This document shows, piece after piece, positions 1-6,991 of a stretch of 64,000 nucleotides of DNA. Source of the DNA: Verrucomicrobiota bacterium (lineage in GTDB: Bacteria; Verrucomicrobiota; Verrucomicrobiia; Limisphaerales; UBA1319); NCBI GenBank assembly GCA_022711435.1, contig JAKLFB010000007.1, forward strand, positions 1-64,000, in the 5' to 3' direction. Position numbers and translations under genes: made by a program. Below the pieces are notes generated by a model. That model was not told where the DNA came from. It saw nothing but the letters and a program-made list of their open reading frames with translations, and made no database searches. Each line of letters opens with the position of its first letter. The stretch's first letter is position 1.

Positions 1-261
1 CCGCACGAACTGGCTCGTGAACGGGATGAAACCGACGAGCAACGAGCCGAGGGTCTGGTGCAAGCGTGGCTCGCGGCGGCCGGATGGACGGAAGGGGACC
101 TGGCGAAACGTCCGAAGGCCGCCCCCGGCAAGATCAAACTGGCGCGCGAATTGCGGCGGCAGACGCCGATGACCCGGCAATGGATCGCCCAGCGGCTGCA
201 CATGGGCAGTGCCAGTTACGTGTCGCACTTAACCGCAAAGAGAAAGAATTATCGATTATGA
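1..261 (+). CDS. REP-associated tyrosine (Y1-type) transposase, C-terminal fragment
   Basis: The reading frame is open from base 1 to a TGA at 259-261, so only the last 86 residues of a longer protein are present and the true start lies left of the window. The tail contains WIAQRLHMGSASYVSHL, a helix-turn-helix-like end I associate with Y1_Tnp (RAYT) proteins of Verrucomicrobia and Planctomycetes. These single-strand HUH nucleases act on palindromic repeats. The catalytic HUH motif and tyrosine would sit in the missing part. A second RAYT begins at the right end of the window. Family assignment rests on the tail alone, so it is moderately sure. Confidence 0.6.
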   Translation, partial: PHELARERDETDEQRAEGLVQAWLAAAGWTEGDLAKRPKAAPGKIKLARELRRQTPMTRQWIAQRLHMGSASYVSHLTAKRKNYRL

Positions 262-394
262 GGACTGACCCCTATGGTCGACTGCCCGCGACATCCAGCG
301 CGCGGTCGCCCCGTTCGCGCGGCCGATTTCGAGAGCCGCTGCTGTTACCGATTGGGCCATTGACCGCGTGATCGGCTCCGGCGATAGTGTTTCC

Positions 395-622
395 ATGAAA
401 ACGGCGACCGTGACCGAGCATTTGGCCCACTACCGCGAGATCGCGGATGAAGTGGCAGCAGGCATGCCCTATACCATCACCCGGAAAGGCAAGCCCTGGC
501 TCATGCTCACCCCCGCACGGCCTGCTAGACGACTCTCGCTGGCCCAAAAAAAGCAACGCCTCGCCTCCTACTCAAAGCGCCCAACCGGCGTCGTTGATGC
601 GCTCATCCGCGAGCGGCAATGA
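395..622 (+). CDS. Phd/YefM-like antitoxin of a type II toxin-antitoxin pair
   Basis: A 75-residue protein that begins MKTATVTEHLAHYREI and has the Phd/YefM layout: an N-terminal helix-rich DNA-binding/dimer half, the stretch MPYTITRKGKPWLMLTP, and a short basic tail expected to wrap the toxin. I chose the ATG at 395; a GTG nine codons upstream (368) is possible but gives a less typical N-terminus. Its TGA overlaps the ATG of the PIN toxin (ATGA), so the two are translationally coupled, as expected for a TA module. By family knowledge it should neutralise the toxin and autorepress the operon. No operator is obvious upstream. Confidence 0.75.
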   Translation: MKTATVTEHLAHYREIADEVAAGMPYTITRKGKPWLMLTPARPARRLSLAQKKQRLASYSKRPTGVVDALIRERQ

Positions 623-1071
623 CGCCCTACGCCGATTCCTCGTTCATCGTCTCGCTCTACCTGCGGGACGACCACACGCCAACCGCCTTTGCTTGGTGGA
701 AGAAGTTGGACGAGCAACCGCTGCCGTGGAACCCGCTTCATCGCCTGGAAGTCCGTAACGTCCTCCGCAAGCTGCCGGGCGATACGGACCGTCCCCAGCG
801 TGTCACCGAGCAACAAGCCGCGGAAGCCTTGCGTGCCCTTGAATTCGATCTTGCGGCTGGCGACTACACCGCCGCGAACCTTGCCTGGCTCGACGTGCTG
901 CGCGAAGCCGAATCCCTCAGCGCCCAACACGCGCTCCAGACCCAATGTCGGGCGATGGACCTCTGGCACTGCGCCGCCGCGTTGCACAACGGCTGCGACC
1001 TGCTCTTGAGCTTCGACGAAACCCAGCGCCGTCTCGCCGAAGCCGCTGGCTTAACAGTGTGGCGGCCGTAG
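619..1071 (+). CDS. PIN-domain toxin (VapC-like ribonuclease)
   Basis: A 150-residue single-domain PIN protein. The acidic residues expected of the Mg-dependent active site are visible: D6 in YADSSFI, E44 in HRLEVRN, D114 in MDLWHCAAA and D133 in LLSFDETQ. VapC toxins cleave tRNA or rRNA and stop translation when the partner antitoxin is lost. The gene overlaps the upstream Phd-like antitoxin by four bases. The pairing is Phd/YefM-type antitoxin with PIN toxin, a common mix. It lies in a zone of mobile-element debris, typical for stabilising TA modules. Length and motifs look intact. Confidence 0.85.
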   Translation: MTPYADSSFIVSLYLRDDHTPTAFAWWKKLDEQPLPWNPLHRLEVRNVLRKLPGDTDRPQRVTEQQAAEALRALEFDLAAGDYTAANLAWLDVLREAESLSAQHALQTQCRAMDLWHCAAALHNGCDLLLSFDETQRRLAEAAGLTVWRP

Positions 1072-1078
1072 TCCCCGC

Positions 1079-1258
1079 GCCAAGAAGAAGACGACGGATT
1101 TCGCCGCAACGCGCTGTCCAGCTTACAACCCAGAGAATGGGGCAAAACCAACCGCCAAGCCGACCGCCCTGGCCGCCACCAAGGTCGCCGTCCTGAACTT
1201 GACCGCCTTCGGCGCCAACGAGTCCGACGTCATCGCCGCCTACGCCGCCGAACCATGA
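1079..1258 (+). pseudogene. C-terminal fragment coupled to the next gene (phage-like debris)
   Basis: An open stretch of about 59 codons with no good start, ending ...SDVIAAYAAEP at a TGA that overlaps the ATG of the following gene (ATGA). The coupling suggests it is the tail of a once longer gene in the same operon, cut off by whatever placed the toxin-antitoxin pair upstream. No family recognised. The assignment as a gene remnant is an inference from the coupling and the clean Ala/Thr/Asn-rich composition. Confidence 0.3.
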
Positions 1259-2028
1259 ACCTGAGCCTTTCCGACCCCGCCTTCCTCGCCCGTGCGGTGG
1301 CCGCCGCGGCCCCGCCCGCCGATACGCTGCTCGCCGAAATGAAGTGGACCGGCTACAGCGTCAACTCCAACGTCCCGAATAGCACTTCTGTCGATGGCTT
1401 CATCACGTTCGCCGACTACAACTACGCGCAGCGTTGTGTCGCCAGTCCCTACGGCGCCGCCGGCAAGGCGTGCCGGTTCCCGACCAGCGCCGAAGCCGGA
1501 GGCAGCAACAACAGCCGCTACGCTGTGCAATTGCGCGTCCCGCAAGCGACCCGTGGCAGCAAGGCGCGGATCAAGTTCAAGGTGTACGTCAAGACGCCCA
1601 GCAACGGCGGGTTCTACGCCCGCAGCGGTGACGGCTCTCCGCACCTGTTCTGGTGGGGGACCGCCAGCGTCCGAACCAATGACGCCGCCAGCACGGTCAG
1701 TGCCCTGCGCGTCTTCACCGGATCGACCCAGCGGGCAGAACTGGCCTACACGTACGCGGCGGAAACCTGGTACGTCCACACCTACGACGTGAAGATGGAC
1801 GCCAGCGCCGGCTTCATCGACCTGCGGGTGGAGAAGGCGGACGGGACGGCTGTCGGCACGCTGCGCTGGGAAGGGGCGACCGGTAATGAGTCCGACACCA
1901 ACGGCTTCCTCGGAAGCTGGGGATCGGACGCCAGTATCCACGGCTTCACGGGCTCGGTCGCATCTTCATCAGACACCACCTGCTTCCCGCTCCTGGGGCC
2001 GGTGATGGTTTACGAGCCGGGGGCGTGA
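1255..2028 (+). CDS. Hypothetical beta-rich protein, possibly phage structural
   Basis: A 257-residue protein with no recognised family. It is rich in alternating hydrophobic/Thr/Ser/Asn strands with aromatic clusters (KWTGYSVNSN, PHLFWWGTAS, WYVHTYDVKMDAS), which resembles a concanavalin/LamG-like jelly roll used by phage tail or capsid decoration proteins. No signal peptide is seen (the start is MNLSLSDPAFLARAV). It is coupled by ATGA to a fragment upstream, and its stop overlaps a GTG start for the next gene, so the three were probably one operon. The phage link is an inference from this packing and from the next product. Confidence 0.5.
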   Translation: MNLSLSDPAFLARAVAAAAPPADTLLAEMKWTGYSVNSNVPNSTSVDGFITFADYNYAQRCVASPYGAAGKACRFPTSAEAGGSNNSRYAVQLRVPQATRGSKARIKFKVYVKTPSNGGFYARSGDGSPHLFWWGTASVRTNDAASTVSALRVFTGSTQRAELAYTYAAETWYVHTYDVKMDASAGFIDLRVEKADGTAVGTLRWEGATGNESDTNGFLGSWGSDASIHGFTGSVASSSDTTCFPLLGPVMVYEPGA

Positions 2029-2465
2029 AGCGCTGCGCAGGGTTTTACTCCTGGGAAATCACCGTCGGGGCGGGTACGTCCGCCAAGGTCGGCCTCCACG
2101 GCGCGACGCCGACTGCTCAACGGGCTGAGGCCGCTCAGGCTGCCGTCACCTACGCTTCGCAGATCATCAGCGACCCGCCGACGCGAGCCGAAGTCCAGAC
2201 GCTCAATGACGTCTTGGTCGCGATGGTTGCCTTGCTGAATGAACTGTGGGCCTCCGCAGTCGAGAATGGACTCGTCAAAGGGGGAAAGTTGCAGCAGGTT
2301 CACGGCTTGTTCGCCGTAATCATCTTGCGGACAGTCACGGGCGTTCGAGCAGTTCGATGTTCAGGAAACCACCACCGCGCCGCTCGGAAAGCCAAGTGTT
2401 CTACAGAGTGCGAGAATGTCATCCCGCTTTTCCGACGTGGAGGTGTTCGTAAACAGGAACAATGA
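2025..2465 (+). CDS. Phage-like small protein with degraded 3' end
   Basis: It starts with GTG inside the stop of the preceding gene. The first 85 or so residues read like a coding sequence often found beside phage tail genes: AKVGLHGATP, then an Ala-rich helix, SDPPTRAEVQTLNDVLVAM, and a terminal AVENGLVK. After about position 2285 the composition changes to an implausible Cys/Arg/His mix, so the natural stop seems lost and the listed 3' end is probably read-through into unrelated DNA. Function unknown; the phage assignment is pattern-based. Confidence 0.4.
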   Translation: MKRCAGFYSWEITVGAGTSAKVGLHGATPTAQRAEAAQAAVTYASQIISDPPTRAEVQTLNDVLVAMVALLNELWASAVENGLVKGGKLQQVHGLFAVIILRTVTGVRAVRCSGNHHRAARKAKCSTECENVIPLFRRGGVRKQEQ

Positions 2466-2864
2466 AGTGCCGGGGACGGGTTTGTGGCTGTAGGCCTCCC
2501 TCGTTCGCGGATTAAGGAAGTCCTGTTTCGGGTTCTCGGACAGCGGATATGACCGGGCGACGGCAATCCTCTGAAGTTTTCCGCTCATTTCGGGTCCGAA
2601 CTGCGTGATCAAGCGGCTGATGAAGGAGGCGTGCGTTTCCGCAGCAGTTGGCTCCTGAATAGTGTCATCCGGAATGTCCACGCCGAGCATTGACCAGTGA
2701 ACGGTGACGGTCAGGTTTCCGTGCGTGCGCGCCTGCTGCGGGCGAGGCCCCACAGGAAGGTCGATAAGTGGCTCGAACACGTCTTCGGGATCAGGTGCCC
2801 TACGGATGTAGGGTTGTCCAGACGGTCGTGGCCAAAGCCTAGCGATAATTTGTCCGAGAGCCAA
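2361..2864 (-). CDS. Hypothetical protein, 5' end probably lost at the IS
   Basis: A minus-strand frame with plausible protein character (GNLTVTVHWSMLGVDIP, PGTSLFLFTNTSTSEKRDD) and no recognised family. The first possible start in frame is a TTG at 2864, but coding-like sequence continues upstream (HKSSIHPARWNVAGIHQ) as far as a stop near 2958-2960, just where the ISKra4 element begins, with no ATG. The gene therefore looks truncated at its 5' end by the insertion. It lies on the same strand as, and downstream of, the DUF262 pseudogene on the other side of the IS, so both may once have been in one defence operon. Confidence 0.4.
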   Translation of the reverse strand: MALGQIIARLWPRPSGQPYIRRAPDPEDVFEPLIDLPVGPRPQQARTHGNLTVTVHWSMLGVDIPDDTIQEPTAAETHASFISRLITQFGPEMSGKLQRIAVARSYPLSENPKQDFLNPRTREAYSHKPVPGTSLFLFTNTSTSEKRDDILALCRTLGFPSGAVVVS

Positions 2865-2967
2865 ACCGCGCTGGTGAATCCCCGCAACGTTCCAGCGTGC
2901 CGGGTGGATGGAAGATTTGTGAGGTAAGAACTGGGAAATGCGTTTTTGCTGGTATTTTCACCCAATA

Positions 2968-2988
2968 GTTGTATAGTAGCTATACAAC
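2968..2988 (+). promoter_or_regulatory. Perfect 9-bp inverted repeat at the transposase start codon
   Basis: GTTGTATAG, a 3-base spacer (TAG), then CTATACAAC, ending two bases before the ATG at 2991. As RNA this would fold into a stem occupying the place where a ribosome-binding site should be, and no Shine-Dalgarno sequence is visible. Insertion sequences often block translation of read-through transcripts this way. It could equally be an operator or part of the IS end. Confidence 0.55.
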
Positions 2989-2990
2989 AT

Positions 2991-3359
2991 ATGCTCACAT
3001 CTTCTATCCAACAAGAACGGGCTCGGATCCTCCAACAGATGGCCAGTATCGATTTGATGATCCGCGGCCATCTCAGCCAACAAACCTACCGCCGCCAAAG
3101 GGCCGGCCGGGTGCTCACTCAGGGCCCCTACCACTTGCTCCAGCGCCACCAAGACGGCAAGAACAACTGCCAGCGCATCGGCCCGGAGGAACTGGACTTC
3201 ATCTCCCAAGCCGTCGAGGGCCACGCCCGCTTCCAGCAACTGGCCCGCCGTTACGCTGAACTCACCGAGCAAGCCACATGGGAGAGGCAAGGCCCAGACA
3301 TTAAAAAAAAGTTCCGGCGCTTCTCTCGGCCTACTTCCCCCAAACCTTCGCCTGCCTAA
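2991..3359 (+). CDS. ISKra4-family transposase, upstream frame (orfA)
   Basis: A 122-residue product if terminated in its own frame. The start is the ATG at 2991 directly after the hairpin. The first 100 residues form a helical region (ILQQMASIDLMIRGHLSQQ, then a conserved Gly-Pro-Tyr-X-Leu stretch GPYHLLQRHQDGKNNCQ) of the kind found as the N-terminal domain of these transposases. The last 17 residues, after the A-run, are Pro/Arg/Ser-rich and look non-native. This suggests that the useful product is made by shifting into the downstream frame at 3305-3311, giving one full transposase with the next entry. Confidence 0.75.
   Translation: MLTSSIQQERARILQQMASIDLMIRGHLSQQTYRRQRAGRVLTQGPYHLLQRHQDGKNNCQRIGPEELDFISQAVEGHARFQQLARRYAELTEQATWERQGPDIKKKFRRFSRPTSPKPSPA
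3305..3311 (+). promoter_or_regulatory. Programmed -1 frameshift slippery heptamer A_AAA_AAG
   Basis: In the orfA frame the codons are AAA-AAA-AAG at 3303-3311, so the heptamer A_AAA_AAG is in the exact phase of the strongest known bacterial -1 slippery site. Slipping back one base leads straight into the orfB frame, which is open through VPALLSAYFPQTFACLSQLAAEG before the first internal start. An SD-like GGGAGAGG at 3280-3287 lies about 17 bases upstream and may act as a stimulator. Confidence 0.7.
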
Positions 3360-3364
3360 GCCAG

Positions 3365-4639
3365 TTGGCCGCCGAGGGCGTCGGCGACTTCGCTGCTTTG
3401 GAGCGCCGCTTGCTGGCGGCCCTCAAACAGGACGGAGCCCGTTTGTTGGAGCAGTTGCTCAACGATCCAGATCTGCCGCGGTGCCCGCCCCAACGGCGAA
3501 CCGGCGAGCAACCGGCCGGCTTTCGGACCAAGGCGGTCCTGGTCAATCTGGGGTGGATCCAGCTGCGCCGCGCGTATCTTTACAACCCTTCGCGCGGCCA
3601 AGGCCGGTGTCCGCAGGACCACACCTGGGGTTTTGTCGAGAGCTACTCGCCCGAGGTGTTGCGGCTGGCGTGCCGGGCTGCGGCGCTGGCCGGCAGCTAT
3701 GAGGCGGCCAGCCAGGATCTGCTTACCTACGCGGGGCTGGAGGTGGATGCCCACCAAGTGCAGCGGCTCCTCAGCCAGGTCGCTCCGATGATGAATGGCT
3801 GGCGACAGAGACAGGGGCCTTTGCGCTCCGCCACGGCGGGGGAGGTGATGTGCATTGGCACCGACGGCACCGGCGCGCCTATGCGCCGGCCTTATCTGCG
3901 GGGGCGCAAAGGCAAGAAAGGAAGGCGGGCGCGCACTCGCGAAGTGAAGGTGGGCACCGTCTTTACCCACCGCCAGCCCGCCCAGCCCGATCAGCGTCCG
4001 GAGCGCGATTATGGTTCAACCAGCTATTTGGCCGCCATTGTGTCGGCCGATGATTTCGGGCCCTTGTTACGCAACGAAGCCCTGCGGCGCGGCATGGGTT
4101 GGGCCAAGACCGTGGTATTCCTGGGAGACGGCGCGGTGTGGGTCTGGAAACTGGCGCGGCTCAATTTCCCCGGAGCGGTCTGCATTCTCGACTACTACCA
4201 TGCCTGCGAGCATCTGAGCCTGTTGTCGGCCGCCCTGGACGGGGAAGCCACCGCCCCGGCCAAGCGCCGATATCGGCTCTGGAAGAAGTGGCTGCTCCAA
4301 GACAAGGTGGCCCAGATCATTCGCCAGGCCAAAGAAAACCTCCCGCCACAGGCCCAGGCGCGCAAGCAAGCCCGGTTGCAGATCGGCTACCTGGAGAGAA
4401 ACCGCAGCCGGATGCTTTACCAGACGTTCCGGACCGCCGGCTATTTCATCGGTTCGGGCGTGGTGGAAGCGGGCTGCAAAGTCGTCGTCGGACAGCGACT
4501 CAAACAATCAGGCATGCTGTGGTCGCGCAAAGGGGCCGAACATCTCCTTGCCATTCGTTGCGCCCTGCTCAGCGGCTGGTTCGAGGACTTTTGGAACGTC
4601 TATCCCAAAGTCGGCCAGACCTCGGCTCTTGCAGCATGA
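3365..4639 (+). CDS. ISKra4-family transposase, catalytic frame (orfB)
   Basis: A 424-residue frame (longer if entered by frameshift at 3308) carrying the DDE catalytic core: D in CIGTDGTGAP, D in VVFLGDGAVW and E in GSGVVEAGCK, followed by the family-typical GQRLKQSGMLWSRKGAEHLL. The YYHACEHL segment between the second D and the E is also characteristic. The nominal TTG start at 3365 is unlikely to be used, because coding-quality sequence extends upstream to the slippery site. It catalyses cut-and-paste type transposition of the element. No internal stop or obvious defect is present. Confidence 0.85.
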   Translation: MAAEGVGDFAALERRLLAALKQDGARLLEQLLNDPDLPRCPPQRRTGEQPAGFRTKAVLVNLGWIQLRRAYLYNPSRGQGRCPQDHTWGFVESYSPEVLRLACRAAALAGSYEAASQDLLTYAGLEVDAHQVQRLLSQVAPMMNGWRQRQGPLRSATAGEVMCIGTDGTGAPMRRPYLRGRKGKKGRRARTREVKVGTVFTHRQPAQPDQRPERDYGSTSYLAAIVSADDFGPLLRNEALRRGMGWAKTVVFLGDGAVWVWKLARLNFPGAVCILDYYHACEHLSLLSAALDGEATAPAKRRYRLWKKWLLQDKVAQIIRQAKENLPPQAQARKQARLQIGYLERNRSRMLYQTFRTAGYFIGSGVVEAGCKVVVGQRLKQSGMLWSRKGAEHLLAIRCALLSGWFEDFWNVYPKVGQTSALAA

Positions 4640-4654
4640 GTTCCCCCACGCCCC

Positions 4655-5870
4655 CTAACGGATTTGTCCTGCACCCTCCGCCGAAGGGCGCGTGCCAATC
4701 GAAGGTATCGCTTCCGGAAACCAATGGCCATACCCGCGGGTTGACTCGCCGCAAATCGTTCGCCTGATCACGAAGCTGGCAAGATCGAGAAGGCATGCGT
4801 CAAGTTCCTCTCGACTCACGTGGCCCCGCTCGTGACGATCAAGGAGGTTCAGCAGAAGCGGGTGCGCGGTCGTGACGTCGAGTTGCTGGATCTCACCGAG
4901 TCGCCCCCTGAGGTATTCGCGCTCACATAACTCCGGCCGCTGAAGCCAGAGCTCATAGGTCGCAAATCGCTGAAGCTCGGTCACCTGGTCAATAGGCTGC
5001 AAACCGCGTTCGAGGTTCTGGCGCTTGAACTCTACGTATGCCGCCTTGCTGGCACAGTATCGCCCCTCGCGCATCAGGTAATTCCGGTAAAACTGCGTTG
5101 GAGGGACCTTCTCATACCGGCCCACCGCTTCAAATCGGCTTTTATACGGCTTCCAGCGTTCTTGGTGAAAAGACGCCTGCTCCGCCGTCGGGACCTGCAT
5201 AAAGAGGAAATTGCGAATCAAGTCTGCCTCTTCCAATGGTAGCCCCTTCCAGTTTAGGCTCTCGAAGATTTCGTAGGGATTCTCCCCTTCAACAGTTATC
5301 GCCACCAGCGACATGCGTGCCGTCACGGCGATGAGAATACGGCGCCCCATTGCTTCTCCGCCGTCGGCAACCGGATTCTTCCATGCGCGTTTGAAGAAGG
5401 AATGGCAGCCATTGATGCCTGTCCCCGACAGGATGCCACGTGCGCTCCCGTCGATCACCGACTCGTAGTTGGCGCGGTCTTCAAGCCGAGGAACGACTTT
5501 GAACCGGTCAAGGCCCTGCCGCCGCCGGTGTACTAAGAAGTCCTCATGGATTTCATCCGCGAGGTCGCCGAATCCGCCCAGTCGCGTCAAGTCTCGCAGC
5601 GCAGCAAGTGCGAGCGTCAGGGTCGTCAACCGTTGCTGCCCGTCGATGATCTGGTATCGAGGCCCATCCCCTGGAACGTGGTGGAATGGAGTGCAAACCA
5701 GCGGACCGAGGAAGTGTTTCGCATCATCTCCGCTCTCGATAAGGGCGACCGTGTCCGTATAGAGGTTAAACCTCCTTCTTTGTCCATGAATACTGCCGCT
5801 GGAAGAAGGGAACGAGAAACTGGTCTCCGGAATGGAGAATCTCACGGACGGTCTTGACGTGGGCTTCCAT
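4655..5870 (-). pseudogene. GmrSD-like (DUF262) restriction protein, broken by frameshift and IS
   Basis: Read on the minus strand from an ATG at 5870, the first 34 codons give a classic DUF262 start (MEAHVKTVREILHSGDQFL, then VPFFQRQYSW) and run into a TAA at 5766-5768. The rest of the domain continues in another frame: HFLGPLVCTPFHHVP, QIIDGQQRLTTLTLAL, then the helical middle to about WFPEAIPSIG. A one-base indel around 5765-5785 therefore separates the two parts. At the 3' side the DUF1524-type C-terminal domain with its HNH-like motif is missing, and the ISKra4 element lies there. DUF262/DUF1524 proteins are type IV restriction enzymes that cut modified (for example glucosylated) phage DNA. 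This copy should be dead. Confidence 0.75.
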
Positions 5871-6382
5871 GCGATGCGCGGTTTGCTGGTCAGCAATGAA
5901 GCGTCATGCAGGTCGCCTTCAGCAGTTCGTTGTCATGCTGCGGGGGAGCTTATCGAAGGCGCAAAACAGGGACAAGGCGATTCATTCATAGGAAGGATAC
6001 CGCACCGGCTATCGGAACGGTGTAGGAATCCTGGTGGAGGCTTGCGCCCGGAGTTCGACGGACTGCGGAACCGCGCCCGGCCCGGACATACCTCCTTACC
6101 GCCGGCGTTGAAGAAGACCCGCGCCGCACAACGCTCCCAGCAAGTCTCGCTTCGAGGCACCGGCGAGAGGCGCTGCTGGAAGACCCCGGTGGCGGCCATT
6201 GCAGCCTGCCTGTTCGACGGTGGGCTTCTCAGGCCGTTCTCGCCGCTCAACTTGAACCTGGGCTCTTCAGGCTGTTTTCGGGGGGCAAAATGTTTGGCGA
6301 ATGTTTGGTTATCGGGCATAGGAAGGCCCTAAATGGCAGGGGATTGCATGGGCTTGCCGGTTTGGCAACGAAAAGCAATAAA
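5871..6382. other. Stretch without a supported gene
   Basis: About 510 bases between the DUF262 pseudogene start and the tRNA remnant. Open frames on both strands are Arg/Pro/Ser/Cys-rich and match nothing I recognise. It would contain the promoter of the former restriction gene. Confidence 0.5.
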
Positions 6383-6407
6383 CCCCTGCGAGCCAGGCTT
6401 GCAGGGG
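6383..6407 (-). terminator. Terminator-like hairpin downstream of the tRNA remnant
   Basis: On the minus strand CCCCTGC and GCAGGGG form a 7-bp stem around an 11-base loop, followed by a T-rich run (TTTATTGCTTTT). It sits 10 bases after the CCA end of the tRNA 3' half, where the terminator of a tRNA gene would be. Confidence 0.55.
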
Positions 6408-6416
6408 CTTGAAATT

Positions 6417-6461
6417 GGTTGCGGGGGCTGGATTTGAACCAGCGACCTTCAGGTTATGAGT
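6417..6461 (-). other. 3' half of an initiator tRNA (tRNA-fMet-like), att-type remnant
   Basis: The minus strand reads CTCATAACC (anticodon loop with CAT), AAGGTC, a perfect T arm GCTGGTTCAAATCCAGC, then CCCCGCA-A-CCA with encoded CCA. This closely matches the 3' half of bacterial initiator tRNA. The 5' half is wrong: upstream sequence gives only four acceptor pairs (TGCG), an over-long D loop and an A-C mismatch beside the anticodon loop. So it is not a normal tRNA. Such 3' halves are typical duplicated attachment cores of elements that integrate in tRNA genes. Confidence 0.65.
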
Positions 6462-6519
6462 CCAAAGCTGCACAACTGATGGCCAGCTACTTACGCAGCG
6501 TTTTTCGGTTTTGTTTGGC

Positions 6520-6887
6520 AATAGTTGACATATGAAGCGAAGGGGACGAAACGGTTGGCAGGGCGCAATCGCTGCGCATCAGATGGTCCAGCGCCCGATC
6601 GAAAGTCATCCAACGGGAGCGCCGTCGGGGCATGCGGTTCCTATAGGACCTTGGTCGACGGCATGTGTGGGGCAGGCGGGGGGGACCACCGGAAGGTTCT
6701 GGGGTGCAGGTTCACACCGTTTGTGCGGATGGGGAACCACGATCACCTACTCGTTATGGGTGCTGGAGGCAGGCGAAGTCGGCCCGCGGCGGAGACAAAG
6801 GTGAAACGATGGAGGTCAGCCATGAAGAAATGTCCCGGTGAACAGCGAGGGTTTGTCACGGAGACGTGAACACATATGTCAACTATT
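6520..6887. mobile_element. 368-bp element with perfect 15-bp inverted ends and RAYT remnant
   Basis: AATAGTTGACATATG at 6520-6534 is exactly mirrored by CATATGTCAACTATT at 6873-6887. Inside, plus-strand codons from 6705 read CRFTPFVRMGNHDHLLV, which matches the HUH region of RAYT transposases, and the remainder (TKVKRWRSAMKK) fits a scrambled RAYT tail. No intact gene is present. It looks like a non-autonomous or internally deleted element. The ends share AGTTGACAT with a site 28 bases before the intact RAYT at 63461. Confidence 0.55.
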
Positions 6888-6991
6888 TAGATGACCCTAT
6901 TATCTCGATCTGGGGGCCGGGCCTGCAAATTCGCGCTGTCAGCCGAAGTTCATTTATGCCAGAACTAGGCAGCCGGGGGTGCCCGGCGCGG

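Larger units (their letters stand above)
2968..4660 (+). mobile_element. ISKra4-family insertion sequence (ends approximate)
   Basis: A two-frame transposase on the plus strand, with a hairpin at its start codon, sits between a minus-strand gene that lost its 5' end (left) and a minus-strand DUF262 gene that lost its 3' end (right). The insertion evidently split a defence-like region. The boundaries given are the hairpin on the left and just past the transposase stop on the right; the true terminal inverted repeats and target duplication were not found by eye. The transposase looks full length with all catalytic residues, so the element may still be active. Confidence 0.75.

Noticed and set aside
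5832..6332. Open frames on both strands before the tRNA remnant
   Set aside because: No recognisable domain, biased composition and no ribosome-binding site; treated as non-coding.
6309..6521. Minus-strand frame reading THNLKVAGSNPAPATN
   Set aside because: This is the familiar false translation of a tRNA 3' half, not a gene.
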